Both the position numbers and the translations under genes were made by a program. From Verrucomicrobiota bacterium (GTDB lineage Bacteria; Verrucomicrobiota; Verrucomicrobiia; Opitutales; Opitutaceae): a stretch of DNA of 64,000 bases. The notes below the pieces were generated by a model. It made no database searches. It was given only the letters and a program-made list of their open reading frames with translations, and was not told the origin of the DNA. The stretch is from NCBI GenBank assembly GCA_023428905.1, contig JAEYWP010000032.1:248001-312000 (forward strand), read 5' to 3'. Positions 28,281-37,007 of the stretch are shown piece after piece; position 1 is the first letter of the stretch, and every line of letters starts with the position of its first letter.

Positions 28281-28610
28281 ATGAAAAAACTCATCCCCAC
28301 CCTTCTCGCCGCCCTCGCCCTGGCCGCTCCAGCCGCCGTTTTTACCGGCTGTGCCGGCACCGGCACCCGACAAAGCACGGGCGAATACATCGACGACTCC
28401 GCCATCACCGCCAAGGTGAAAACCGAACTGATCCGCGACCCGGTCGTGAAAGCTCGCCAGGTGGAGGTGGAAACCTTCAAGGGGCACGTCCAGCTGAGCG
28501 GCTTCGTCGACACCGAGGAGCAAAAGGCACGCGCCGCGCAGCTTGCGCAGACAGTGTCGGGTGTCGTCGAGGTGAAGAACAATCTTTCGGTCAAGGCTGA
28601 CACTCCCTGA
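28281..28610 (+). CDS. BON-domain lipoprotein
   Basis: A 109-residue exported protein with a signal peptide and lipobox FTGC (cysteine near residue 24). The remainder is a single BON domain: DDSAITAKVKTELIRDP, then VETFKGHVQLSGFVDTEEQ and VSGVVEVKNNLSV. BON proteins such as OsmY and its relatives protect the envelope under osmotic or other stress, probably by contacting phospholipids. Converges with the KGG-repeat stress gene. Confidence 0.88.
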   Translation: MKKLIPTLLAALALAAPAAVFTGCAGTGTRQSTGEYIDDSAITAKVKTELIRDPVVKARQVEVETFKGHVQLSGFVDTEEQKARAAQLAQTVSGVVEVKNNLSVKADTP

Positions 28611-28655
28611 GCCCAACGCCTGAGCCGCCTCTCGGTGCGGCCCCCTGAAACGATG

Positions 28656-28685
28656 CGGCCCGCGCTCGAGATCGAGCGCGGGCCG
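28656..28685. terminator. Perfect 14-bp hairpin between convergent genes
   Basis: Bases 28656-28669 (CGGCCCGCGCTCGA) pair perfectly with 28672-28685 around a 2-base centre. The stem is very GC-rich and lies between the BON gene and the convergent KGG gene. There is no clear T tract on either side, so it may act as a transcript-end stabiliser or weak terminator. Confidence 0.55.
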
Positions 28686-28707
28686 TATGCTTTCCGCTGG
28701 TTAACGG

Positions 28708-29013
28708 TTACGAGCGGCCACCTTTTTGGCCGATCGTCGCCATATGTTCGCGATCACGACTGACCGCCTCGCCACCTTTGCGACCGATTGCAGCCATGTG
28801 CTCCCGGTTTCGGCTGACGGCCTCGCCGCCTTTCCGGCCGATCGCACTGCGCTGTTCGGGTGTGAGGTTGTCCTTGCGGCGTCCATCCTCGCGTCGTTGC
28901 TGTTGCTCCGAAGTCGAAGCGTCGCCGCCAGCATTCGCACCCTGCGAGCCCTGGTTTTCCATAGCCTCCGCATTGCTCGATTGAGGGCGCTGCATCTCGT
29001 GTGTGTCTGGCAT
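28708..29013 (-). CDS. KGG-repeat general stress protein
   Basis: A 101-residue, hydrophilic, probably disordered protein. The C-terminal half has tandem copies of the stress-induced KGG motif: AIGRKGGEAVSRNREHM, AIGRKGGEAVSRDREHM and a final partial TIGQKGGRS. The N-terminus is rich in Gln, Asn, Ser. The family is linked to general stress, desiccation or sporulation but its mechanism is unknown. A ribosome-binding site (AAGGAA) is well placed before the ATG. The repeats are nearly identical at DNA level. Confidence 0.85.
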   Translation of the reverse strand: MPDTHEMQRPQSSNAEAMENQGSQGANAGGDASTSEQQQRREDGRRKDNLTPEQRSAIGRKGGEAVSRNREHMAAIGRKGGEAVSRDREHMATIGQKGGRS

Positions 29014-29309
29014 GATTGTTCCTTCGCTTTAGGGTTCTAAGTCTGACACTGCGTCAACGCGCGCACTGTAACCCGCATCCCTGCCCCCATCCATCGTGCC
29101 ACCGGCCGATTGCCGGGTGGGAGAAGAGCGAAAAAGCCGGAGGCGGTAAGTTTCGGGTGGCCGCTCTCCGATAAATCCCGCGGACAGGTCGGGGATATTT
29201 CTGATGCTCGCTTCACCCCCTCGACCCTGCCGCGCAAGTCGACTATGCAGATTTTGCTCTCGGTAGCTGGCAAAGCCAAGGCTGAGGAACCGGCCCACCC
29301 GTCGTCATT
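29014..29309. other. Gene-free stretch upstream of the KGG gene
   Basis: About 296 bases between the KGG gene and the MDR oxidoreductase, which ends here. It should contain the KGG promoter on the minus strand. I see no supported gene, clear promoter boxes or repeat in it. Confidence 0.4.
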
Positions 29310-30305
29310 TTAGCCCAACTGCAGCACAATTTTACCAAACTGTTCGCCGCGCGCCATGCGGTCGAAGGCGAGGTGGGCCTGCGCCAGGGGGAAGGTCATG
29401 CCCACCACCGGCCGGACTGAATGCTGGCCGACCAGGCGGAGCAGGCCGCTCCAGTCCTCCGGGCTGCCCATCGTCGTGCCCAAGAGCGAGAGCTGTCGCC
29501 AAAACACCTTGCGCATCGGAAGCACCGTGGGGTCTCCGCGGGTGGCCCCATAAAACACCACACGCCCGCCTGAGGCTGCTGCATCCAGGACAGCCTCAAA
29601 TCCCGGTCCACCGGCACTGTCGACAATGACGTCGAACCCGCCGGTCTCCGTCTGCGCCGACTTCGCCCAGTCTTGCTGGGTGTAAAGGTAGCCGCCCCGC
29701 GCACCCAGGGCCCGTGCCCGCTCGATCTTTTGCTCTGAACTGGACGTCACCCAAACCTCCGCCCCCACGGCGCGGGCAAACTGAAGGGCAAAGACCGCCA
29801 CCCCGCCCCCGATGCCGCTGATCAGGACGCGGTCTCTGGGTCCGAGTCGCGCCCGCGTGAAGAGTGCGCGGTAAGCCGTGAGGCCTGCCAGCGGCAGGGC
29901 GGACGCCTCCTCCCAGGTGAGATGCGCGGGCTTGGGAGAAACCTGCTCCACCGGAACCGCGATCTGCTCGGCCAGGGTGCCAGCCCGGGGCAGCCCGAGG
30001 ATGCCAAAGGCATCACCCTGCGCTTCGACGCGGTCGCCCCAGTTGAAGCTGGGATTGATGATGACCTCCCGGCCCAGCCAGGAGGCGTCCACCCCGGTGC
30101 CCACCGCCGTCACCACCCCGGCGCCGTCCGAACCGGGAATACACGGGTAGTGGAGTCCTGCATACTTGCCGATGTGTATCCACTCGTCCCGATGGTTCAG
30201 GGCGGCGGCACGCAGCGACACCACCACCTCGCGGGCGGCGGCGGTCGGGGCGGGCACGTCGCGGACTTCAAGGGCATTCGCGGCGGGAAAAACAACGGCT
30301 TTCAT
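29310..30305 (-). CDS. Zinc-type alcohol dehydrogenase-like (MDR) oxidoreductase
   Basis: A 331-residue medium-chain dehydrogenase/reductase. The start MKAVVFPAANALEV at 30305 is typical; an in-frame extension upstream is unlikely. An N-terminal GroES-like domain is followed by a Rossmann domain with GIGGGVAVFALQFARAVGA for NAD(P). The four-cysteine structural zinc cluster of classical alcohol dehydrogenases is absent, which points to the quinone oxidoreductase or enoyl-reductase side of the family. Substrate unknown. It lies 48 bases downstream of the SBF-like transporter on the same strand. Confidence 0.82.
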   Translation of the reverse strand: MKAVVFPAANALEVRDVPAPTAAAREVVVSLRAAALNHRDEWIHIGKYAGLHYPCIPGSDGAGVVTAVGTGVDASWLGREVIINPSFNWGDRVEAQGDAFGILGLPRAGTLAEQIAVPVEQVSPKPAHLTWEEASALPLAGLTAYRALFTRARLGPRDRVLISGIGGGVAVFALQFARAVGAEVWVTSSSEQKIERARALGARGGYLYTQQDWAKSAQTETGGFDVIVDSAGGPGFEAVLDAAASGGRVVFYGATRGDPTVLPMRKVFWRQLSLLGTTMGSPEDWSGLLRLVGQHSVRPVVGMTFPLAQAHLAFDRMARGEQFGKIVLQLG

Positions 30306-30353
30306 CGCTCCACCGTTAGGCACTTTGGGCGGCGCCCGCAACCCGCCCCCCGA

Positions 30354-31313
30354 CTAACGCCTTCCCCAGCGGGCGGCCAGCGTCCCGGCGAGCACCAGTT
30401 GGAGGGTATGGTAAAGCAGCAGCGGAAGAATCAGGAGACCCAGCGCGGGCGAAGCCGCAAACATCACCTGCGCCATCGGCACACCCGTCGCCATGCTCTT
30501 CTTTGACCCGCAAAACATCACCGCGATCTGGTCCTCCCAGGCGAACCCCAGCGCGCGGGCTAGGGTCCCGGAAATCAACATGACGCCGGTGAAGAGGAGC
30601 AGCCCGAGCACCGCCACCGCAAGCAGGGTGCCGACGCTGTGCTGGGACCAGACTCCCTGAAGCACGGAATCGGCAAAGGAGGTGTAGACGAGGAAGAGGA
30701 TGGAGGCCCGATCTACCAGATGGATACGGCTCTTGTTCCGCGAGGCCCAGCCGGAGAAGACGGGGCGGAGGGCCTGGCCTGCGATCAGCGGCAGGAGGAG
30801 CCAGCGGGCGAGGTCGACGATCACCTCGCCAAGCCCCGGCGTGCCGGCCGCGGCGGTGGAGACCCAGCCCACCCACAACGGCGTCAGCACCACCCCGAGC
30901 ACGCTGGAGATGGTGGCGTTGAAAAGCGCAGCCGGGACGTTGCCCTTCGCCGCGGCGGTGATGGCGACCGAGGAGGAGACGGTGGAGGGCAGCGCGCAGA
31001 GAAAGAACACGCCCAGCGCGAGGTCGGGACCGAGCCAGCCGCGACCGAGGAAATAGATCGCTGCGCCGAGCAGGGGGAAGAGCACGAAGGTGCAGCTCTG
31101 CACCAGCAGGTGAAGCCGCCAGTGCAGGGTGCCGGCCTTCAGGGCCTGAAACGACAGCCCCACGCCGTGGAGAAAAAAGATCACTGCCACGCCGATCTTG
31201 TTGGTGAGCTGCGGGTGCAGCACACCGTCGCGTCCGCCGGGGCCCGGAAGCACGATCGCGAGCCCGACCGCGCCCAGCAGCGCCCATAAAAACCAGTCGA
31301 ATTTCAGCTTCAT
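30354..31313 (-). CDS. Bile acid:sodium symporter-like (SBF-like) membrane protein
   Basis: A 319-residue protein with about ten transmembrane helices. Segments typical of the SBF-like/YfeH group are LTNKIGVAVIFFLHGVGLS, FFLCALPSTVSSSVAIT and MFCGSKKSMATGVPMAQ. The transported substrate is unknown; related proteins move organic anions with sodium. The start at 31313 overlaps the murJ stop by four bases (ATGA), so the gene is translationally coupled to the lipid II flippase although no functional link is known. Confidence 0.85.
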   Translation of the reverse strand: MKLKFDWFLWALLGAVGLAIVLPGPGGRDGVLHPQLTNKIGVAVIFFLHGVGLSFQALKAGTLHWRLHLLVQSCTFVLFPLLGAAIYFLGRGWLGPDLALGVFFLCALPSTVSSSVAITAAAKGNVPAALFNATISSVLGVVLTPLWVGWVSTAAAGTPGLGEVIVDLARWLLLPLIAGQALRPVFSGWASRNKSRIHLVDRASILFLVYTSFADSVLQGVWSQHSVGTLLAVAVLGLLLFTGVMLISGTLARALGFAWEDQIAVMFCGSKKSMATGVPMAQVMFAASPALGLLILPLLLYHTLQLVLAGTLAARWGRR

Positions 31314-32920
31314 CCCGCAGCGCCTCCCCGTTTGATTCCCAGACGCGCGCCGAGCTTCGCCAGCAGGCCTTCCATGTCGTCGCGCCCCTCCACCCGCAGG
31401 AGCCAGACGGCGGCCGCGTAGACGCCCAGGCCGAGGACGATGAGCCCCCCGACGCCAATCGCATCCGGGAGGAAGGCCGGCTCCGCCCACCGACTCCAGC
31501 CCCACCAGCCCGCCGCCACCGCCAGGCCCATCAGCACACTGGCAGCGAGAATCTTCGCCAGGTCTCGGCCGAGGCGAGTCAGCGAGAACGTCGGATCGCG
31601 CCGCGCCAGCTTGACCTGGAGGTACCAGGCCTGCGCCAGGATGGCGACGTTGCCCGCGAGGGCGAGGCCGACAGTGGAGAGGGTCGACATGAGGGCGAGG
31701 CTCAGGGCCACGTTGACAAAAAAGCTAAGGACCGCCGCGCGCACCGGCGTGCGTGTGTCCTTGAAGGCGTAGAAGGCGCGCAGGATCAAGTTGACGAAGG
31801 AAAACACGGGCAGTCCCACGGCAAACACCGCCAGCACCGGGATCATGGCGCGCGTGTCCGAGGCGGTGAACGCGCCGTGCTCGAAGATCATCCGGATGAT
31901 CGGCTCGGCCAGGACCGACAGCCCCACCGCCGCCGGGATATTGACCAGCAGGATCAGGCGCATGCCCTTGCGGTAGGCCTCGCCCATCCGCTCGACGTCA
32001 CCTTGGGCCGCAAAGCGGGAGATTAGGGGAAACACCACTGTCGAGACCGCCACCGCAAACACGCCGATGGGCAGCTCCATCAGGCGCGTGGCGTAGTTGA
32101 GAATGGAGACCGCGGCATCGTTGAGGGAGAGCCCGATGAAGCGCGAGACGACCATGTTGACCAGGTAAACGGAGGAGCCGAGCACGGTCGGCCCCATCAG
32201 CCGGGTGATGGCCCGCACCGGCTCGCTCCAGGTCAGGTCGAGCCGGGGGGTCCAGCCCTGCCGCGTCAGGGCCCAGGCTGGCACCGCCATCTGGAGGAAA
32301 CCTCCCGCCAACACGCCTCCACAGAACCAATACATGCGGACGAGCGGGGCTCCGTGGTAGAGGAAGCCTGCGGCGAGAAGTGCACCGATCATGGACAGGT
32401 TGAGCCAGATCGGCGAGAGCGCCGGTTCAAGGAAGCGATTGAGGGTCTGGAGCGCGGCACTGAAGGCGGCGGCAAGGCAGACAAAGATCAGGTAGGGGAA
32501 AAGAATCACCGCCAGCCGGGCGGCGAGCAGCCACCGCTCGATCGTGTCCGGCTCCGCGTCGAAGGCCGACCCGACGGAACGTATCCACGCCTCCTGAGAC
32601 AGCACGCCCATCGCCACCACCACCACCGCCACGGTGGTGAGCAGCAGCCAGCTGGTGACCTGGCTGACCAGTACGAACGCGCCCTCCTTGCGCCGCTGCT
32701 CCAACTCGGTGCTGAGGGTCGGGACAAAGGCAGCCGTCATCCCACCCTCGGCGAGCAGGCGCCGGAAGAGGTTGGGCAGCTGGAAGGCGGTGGAAAAAGC
32801 CGAGGCCAGCGCGGTGGTGCCGAAGACCGCCGCGGTGAGCGTTTCCCGGACGAGCCCGAGCACGCGCGAGGCCATCGTGGCGCTGGCGACGACGCTGATG
32901 TTTTTCAGGCTCTTGGACAC
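31310..32920 (-). CDS. murJ: Lipid II flippase MurJ
   Basis: Moves lipid II across the inner membrane for peptidoglycan synthesis. The 536-residue polytopic protein has the MVF/MurJ start SKSLKNISVV, then SRVLGLVRETLTAAVFG, and LPNLFRRLLAEGGMTAAFVP, all diagnostic, and about 14 helices. A GTG at 32920 is preferred as start because it aligns with the family N-terminus; the upstream frame is not conserved-looking. It is divergent from pta and coupled to the SBF-like gene downstream. Confidence 0.93.
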   Translation of the reverse strand: MSKSLKNISVVASATMASRVLGLVRETLTAAVFGTTALASAFSTAFQLPNLFRRLLAEGGMTAAFVPTLSTELEQRRKEGAFVLVSQVTSWLLLTTVAVVVVAMGVLSQEAWIRSVGSAFDAEPDTIERWLLAARLAVILFPYLIFVCLAAAFSAALQTLNRFLEPALSPIWLNLSMIGALLAAGFLYHGAPLVRMYWFCGGVLAGGFLQMAVPAWALTRQGWTPRLDLTWSEPVRAITRLMGPTVLGSSVYLVNMVVSRFIGLSLNDAAVSILNYATRLMELPIGVFAVAVSTVVFPLISRFAAQGDVERMGEAYRKGMRLILLVNIPAAVGLSVLAEPIIRMIFEHGAFTASDTRAMIPVLAVFAVGLPVFSFVNLILRAFYAFKDTRTPVRAAVLSFFVNVALSLALMSTLSTVGLALAGNVAILAQAWYLQVKLARRDPTFSLTRLGRDLAKILAASVLMGLAVAAGWWGWSRWAEPAFLPDAIGVGGLIVLGLGVYAAAVWLLRVEGRDDMEGLLAKLGARLGIKRGGAAG

Positions 32921-33054
32921 GTGCGGCGAAGTGTCTCTGCGCCCGTCGGCGGAGTGAAGTGAGAAGTTGCGCCCGGGCACGTTGCCCACGGCTTGCGCCG
33001 CGCGCCCCGAGCATTGACGGCCCACCCCGTGATCCGCACCGTCTGGGGCGTCTT

Positions 33055-34089
33055 ATGCCGATCGTCCCCAAACTGATTGAGAAGCTGCAGCGCCATCCGA
33101 AGCGCGTGGTTTTTCCTGAAGGGAATGATCCCCGTATCCTTCAGGCCGCACGCCAGTGGGTGACGCGCCGGATGGGCGCGCCGATCCTCCTGGGGGACCG
33201 CGCCGCGATCAAGGCCTCGGCGGCGCGGCTCGACCTCAACCTCCAGGGGATGCGCATCATCCATCCCGAGCACAGCGAGGACTATGAATCCTTCGTCGAG
33301 CAGCTGCTCCAGCTGCGTCGGGACAAGGGGATGACACGGGAAGATGCCAGGACCCTCGTCCGCGACACCAGTTATTACGCCACCCTGATGCTGGCAAACA
33401 GCCAGGCCGACGCGATGGTGGGAGGTGCCACCCGCACCGCCTCCAGCGCGCTGCGTCCCCTCTTCCAGATCATCCCGCGCCAGGAGCACGTCCGGACCGC
33501 CTCCTCGCTGATGATCATCGATTTCGACGAGAAGAAGGTCGGCAGCGACGGCACCCTGTTCTTTGCGGACTGCGGCGTCATTCCCGACCCAACCGCCGAC
33601 CAGCTGGCGGACATCGCCGTAGCCACCGCAAATATTGCCCGACACCTCACCAACGAGCTGCCCAGGGTCGCCATGCTGAGCTGGGCCTCCCGCAGCGACT
33701 CGCAGCACCCCTCCTTGCTCAAGGTCCGCGAGGCCACGCTCCTCGCGCGCGAGCGCGCCGCGCAGGCGAAGATTGACCTGGAAATCGAGGGCGAACTGCA
33801 GGTCGACGCCGCGCTGGATGCAGTGGTCGCCGAAGCCAAGCGGGTCGCCGGGCCGGTGGCCGGACGGGCCAACGTGCTGGTCTTTCCGGACCTCAACAGC
33901 GGGAACATCGCCTTCAAGCTCGTGCATCTGCTGGCAGGGGCGAACTGCTTCGGGCAGATCCTCCTTGGGCTGAATCGCCCGGCCGCCGAGATCAGCCGCG
34001 GCGCCAGCGCCCACGACGTGTTCGGCGCAGCCGCGATCGTCGGCTGCCAGGCGATCGACCGGCGGCTGCTCTACGGCACGCCTGCGTGA
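33055..34089 (+). CDS. pta: Phosphate acetyltransferase, stand-alone catalytic domain
   Basis: Interconverts acetyl-CoA and acetyl phosphate. The 344-residue protein covers only the PTA_PTB catalytic fold: VVFPEGNDPRILQAA, DAMVGGATRTASSALRP, VLVFPDLNSGNIAFKLV and the C-terminal ASAHDVFGAAAIVGCQA. The ATG at 33055 fits the family start (MPIVPKLIEKLQRHPKRVVF). Its stop overlaps a possible GTG start of the next gene, which encodes the P-loop/DRTGG part normally fused upstream in long Pta enzymes. No ackA is visible nearby. Confidence 0.9.
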   Translation: MPIVPKLIEKLQRHPKRVVFPEGNDPRILQAARQWVTRRMGAPILLGDRAAIKASAARLDLNLQGMRIIHPEHSEDYESFVEQLLQLRRDKGMTREDARTLVRDTSYYATLMLANSQADAMVGGATRTASSALRPLFQIIPRQEHVRTASSLMIIDFDEKKVGSDGTLFFADCGVIPDPTADQLADIAVATANIARHLTNELPRVAMLSWASRSDSQHPSLLKVREATLLARERAAQAKIDLEIEGELQVDAALDAVVAEAKRVAGPVAGRANVLVFPDLNSGNIAFKLVHLLAGANCFGQILLGLNRPAAEISRGASAHDVFGAAAIVGCQAIDRRLLYGTPA

Positions 34090-34142
34090 CCGGTTTTCCT
34101 TCTCCCGTAGCCCCGGCGGGTGCCCCTGACGTCCCTCTTCCC

Positions 34143-35300
34143 ATGGCCATTCCGAATCCCGCCGAAACGCCGCCCCTGCCCCTCCTCAAGGCGCCCACCA
34201 ACACGCAGACCAAACGCGTTTTTGTCGCCGCCACGCGAATGAACGACGGCAAAACCACGACCTGCCTGGGCCTTTTTGCCGCGCTCCAGTCCTTGTATCC
34301 GCGCGTAGGATTCATCAAGCCCGTCGGCCAGCGGTACATCGAGGTGGCCGGACACCAGGTGGACGAGGACTCGTTCCTGCTCGACACGATCTACAACGTC
34401 CACGTGCCGCTCGAAAGCATGAGCCCGGTCACGGTCGACGGCACCTTCACCCGGCGATTCCTGACCAACCCAGCCACGATGTTGCCCGAGCTGGAAGACA
34501 AGATCTGCCGGGCTTTCGACCGTGTGTCCTGGGAGAAGGACTTCACCCTGATCGAGGGCACCGGCCACGCCGGCGTCGGCTCCGTCTTCGACCTCTCCAA
34601 CGCCAATGTGGCCAAGTTGCTCGACGCCAAGGTCGTGATGGTCTCGCCCGGCGGGATCGGGCGGCCGATCGACGAGATTGCGCTGAACAAGGCGCTGTTC
34701 GACAAGGCGGGGGTCGAGGTGATCGGCGCGATTCTCAACAAGGTGGAGGCGGACAAGGTGTCGCTGATCGCTGAATACGCGGGACTCGGCCTGAAACGCC
34801 TGGGAGTGCCGCTGCTCGGCGTCCTGCCCGTCCAGAAGATGCTCTCCGCCCCCAACCTCTCCCAGATCGCCAGCGAGATCGAAGGCCGGTGGCTGAACGC
34901 GCGCCGGGGCGGGGCCAAGGAACGGGTCACCCGCGTGGTGGTGGGCGCGATGACCGCCAAGGGCGTGGTGGACTACCTCCAGCCCGGCGTTCTGATCATC
35001 ACCCCGGGCGACCGGGACGACATCATCCTCGCCGCGATTTCCAGCGCCCAGCTGTCACCGGAGAAATCGATCGCCGGCCTGATCCTGACCAACGACATCC
35101 CGCCCCACCCCAAGCTTCTGGAGCTGCTGGCGCGCACGGACATCTCCGTGATCGCGGCGCGGGAGGAGAGTTACACCATCACCTCGAAGATCAACGGCAT
35201 GACGGTGAAGACCCAGCCGCAGGACACGGACAAGATCCCGGTGATCAAAAAGCTGATCACCGATCACGTGGACCTGGCGCAGCTGCTGAAGTCGTTCTGA
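34143..35300 (+). CDS. P-loop (dethiobiotin synthetase-like) and DRTGG protein, regulatory half of Pta
   Basis: A 385-residue protein equivalent to the N-terminal two thirds of long Pta. Residues about 20-230 are an AAA_26/BioD-like P-loop domain with RMNDGKTTT (modified Walker A) and LIEGTGHAGVGSVFDLSNA. Residues about 240-350 form a DRTGG domain ending in KINGMTVKTQPQDTDKI. A GTG at 34086 would give 404 residues and a four-base overlap with pta; the ATG at 34143 is the conservative choice. In E. coli these domains mediate allosteric control and oligomerisation, which is the likely role here. Confidence 0.82.
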   Translation: MAIPNPAETPPLPLLKAPTNTQTKRVFVAATRMNDGKTTTCLGLFAALQSLYPRVGFIKPVGQRYIEVAGHQVDEDSFLLDTIYNVHVPLESMSPVTVDGTFTRRFLTNPATMLPELEDKICRAFDRVSWEKDFTLIEGTGHAGVGSVFDLSNANVAKLLDAKVVMVSPGGIGRPIDEIALNKALFDKAGVEVIGAILNKVEADKVSLIAEYAGLGLKRLGVPLLGVLPVQKMLSAPNLSQIASEIEGRWLNARRGGAKERVTRVVVGAMTAKGVVDYLQPGVLIITPGDRDDIILAAISSAQLSPEKSIAGLILTNDIPPHPKLLELLARTDISVIAAREESYTITSKINGMTVKTQPQDTDKIPVIKKLITDHVDLAQLLKSF

Positions 35301-35313
35301 ACGACTCGCCGCA

Positions 35314-35340
35314 CGGGACGGCGGCTCTGGCCGCCTCCCG
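35314..35340. terminator. Strong hairpin between convergent genes
   Basis: CGGGA (35314-35318) and GGCGGC (35320-35325) pair with GCCGCC (35330-35335) and TCCCG (35336-35340) around a TCTG tetraloop, with one bulged base. It lies between the stops at 35300 (plus) and 35344 (minus). No T tract follows, so termination efficiency is uncertain. Confidence 0.55.
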
Positions 35341-35343
35341 GGC

Positions 35344-36042
35344 TCACTCCAGCGTGAGTTTCAGCTGGCGGCCTTCGAGGGCGACGGTTTTGACCTTTTT
35401 CCAAGCCGCCATCGCGTCCTCCGGGACGGACTCCAGACGGACGATTCGGCGTGACATCATGTCGGAGACACCCGGGATGCGGTGGAGCGGCATCGAGCCG
35501 AGATAAACTTCTTCGGGCACAAAGGTCCACATCTCGCCCTCCTGGGCAAAGCCGCCGCGCGCCTGGAAGACCATCGGCAGGCTGAAGGAAATGAGGTTGA
35601 GGTGGGCGGGCACCCCCAGCTGGAAGACCCCGTCCCGTATCCGGACGTTGGCGACATCAACGGTGATGATCTCCTCGGGCACCGGCTCCTCCGCCGCGGG
35701 CGTCGCACCGGCCTTGCGCACCGGCTTGGCGGGAGCACCGGAGGCCAGCCAGGCGTTGAGTTCCTCCTCGGTGAAGATGATCTCGCCCGGGGTGCCCTCG
35801 AGCAGCATCTGGCGCTTGCGCATCCACTGCTTGGAACGACCATCGGTCTTGCCTTCCAGGAAATACACCGCGTCGGCCACGCGCTCCTCTTCCTTCGGCA
35901 TCTCCGCCGCCACCACCGCCGGCTTCAGCACCATCAGGAGGGTCGCCAGGGCTGCTCCGAGAAGGACGCTCAACACCGCACCCAGGGTGACTTCGAACAG
36001 GGACGGGCCGTACAGCGAGCGATCAATCTTCGAGGAGGTCAT
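35344..36042 (-). CDS. Membrane-anchored protein of unknown function
   Basis: A 232-residue protein I do not recognise. One transmembrane helix lies at about residues 16-44 (LFEVTLGAVLSVLLGAALAT), leaving a large domain outside the cytoplasm. That domain has a TEEELNAWLAS segment, an Ala/Pro/Glu linker (about 105-125) and a beta-rich C-terminal half with VRIRDGVFQLGVPAHLNL. The start at 36042 follows FmdB-like and DUF4013 genes on the same strand, with 13 bases to the former, so it is probably the last gene of a small operon. Confidence 0.7.
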   Translation of the reverse strand: MTSSKIDRSLYGPSLFEVTLGAVLSVLLGAALATLLMVLKPAVVAAEMPKEEERVADAVYFLEGKTDGRSKQWMRKRQMLLEGTPGEIIFTEEELNAWLASGAPAKPVRKAGATPAAEEPVPEEIITVDVANVRIRDGVFQLGVPAHLNLISFSLPMVFQARGGFAQEGEMWTFVPEEVYLGSMPLHRIPGVSDMMSRRIVRLESVPEDAMAAWKKVKTVALEGRQLKLTLE

Positions 36043-36055
36043 GGCGGGCAGAAAC

Positions 36056-36343
36056 TCAGCTGGACGGTTTTGCGGGCGTTGACGAACTGGAAGCAGTGCT
36101 GCCGCCCCCGGTGCCGCCACCTTCAGAGGATTTTGACGAGCTGGGGGGAGGGCTGCTCTTCTTGTAGTCCGTCTGGTAGAAGCCCGTGCCCTTGAAGATC
36201 AGGCCGGCCCCACCGCCGACCTTGCGGCGGACCGAGCCTTCCTTCCCACAGCAGGTGCATTGGGTGAGCGGGGCATCCTTCATCGATTGGAAGGCCTCGA
36301 ACTCACCACCACAGGCGCTACAGGCATACTCGTACGTCGGCAT
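36056..36343 (-). CDS. FmdB-family zinc ribbon protein
   Basis: A 95-residue protein. The N-terminal 45 residues form a putative regulatory zinc ribbon: MPTYEYACSACGGEFEAFQ with CxxC, then QCTCCGK as the second CxxC pair, then GLIFKGTGFYQTDYKK. The C-terminal 40 residues are a Ser/Pro/Gly low-complexity tail. The family was named for FmdB but has no established biochemical role; nucleic-acid or protein contact is assumed. It lies between the DUF4013 gene and the unknown membrane protein. Confidence 0.88.
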   Translation of the reverse strand: MPTYEYACSACGGEFEAFQSMKDAPLTQCTCCGKEGSVRRKVGGGAGLIFKGTGFYQTDYKKSSPPPSSSKSSEGGGTGGGSTASSSSTPAKPSS

Positions 36344-36358
36344 AAAACTGGCCGCGGG

Positions 36359-36967
36359 TTATGAGGGTCGCATCCCCGCCTTGCGAGATTCTTCCACCGC
36401 GCGGAAAAACGCCGCGTAAAACGTCCAGCTGACGGAAAGGGCGACGAAGACGGTGAAAGTCATCAACGGGTAACCGGCAGTGATGAACCCGATGGTTGCG
36501 AAGGTGGGGAGGAAGAACCGCGCCTTGCTGGCGCGCAGCATTCGAACCAGAAGCCAGATCCGGAACGCGTCGCGGTAGTCCTCCCGCTTCTGGAACTGGT
36601 ACAGACCCGCGGCGGTGAGCGGTCCGGCGAGGATCACGAAAGGTACGATCGGCAGGTAAACAAACACGCCCCAATCAAACGCCCGCAGCGGCAGCGTCAG
36701 GAGCCACCCCGCCGCCAGGGGGGCCGCCCCCAGCACCAGGAAAATCACGAACGCGGGCACGCCGTTGACGAAAAAGCGGCGCCAGTCGTCCCAGTCCGGA
36801 AATGCCAGGGAATCTCCGCGCCGTGCCCGCGCCATCATCTCGTACATGTAGCCGAAGGCGAAAAAGTGCGCCACGGGGATGGCGAGCAGCAGCGCCCCGA
36901 CGACGCAGCGGACAAACCAGCTGCGTTCCTCGAACAGACGTTTGCAGATTGTTTCAAGCGTCGGCAT
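36359..36967 (-). CDS. DUF4013-like membrane protein
   Basis: A 202-residue protein with about four transmembrane helices. Features are PVAHFFAFGYMYEMMARARRG followed by LAFPDWDDWRRFFVNGV, typical of DUF4013-like proteins, and a C-terminal hydrophobic block. The ATG at 36967 is chosen; the longer frame would reach into ispA. Function is unknown. It is divergent from ispA by only 40 bases and heads the FmdB/unknown-protein set. Confidence 0.72.
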   Translation of the reverse strand: MPTLETICKRLFEERSWFVRCVVGALLLAIPVAHFFAFGYMYEMMARARRGDSLAFPDWDDWRRFFVNGVPAFVIFLVLGAAPLAAGWLLTLPLRAFDWGVFVYLPIVPFVILAGPLTAAGLYQFQKREDYRDAFRIWLLVRMLRASKARFFLPTFATIGFITAGYPLMTFTVFVALSVSWTFYAAFFRAVEESRKAGMRPS

Positions 36968-37007
36968 TGCGGCGGGACCCAATTTCCCAAAAGTAGGCCG
37001 CGCGCCG

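Noticed and set aside
28708..29013. Tandem repeats that could suggest a CRISPR-like array
   Set aside because: The repeats are the coding units of a KGG stress protein, in frame, with no variable spacers.
29029..29298. Small open frames upstream of the KGG gene
   Set aside because: They have no ribosome-binding site, no recognisable product and no coding-like composition, and several overlap in different frames.
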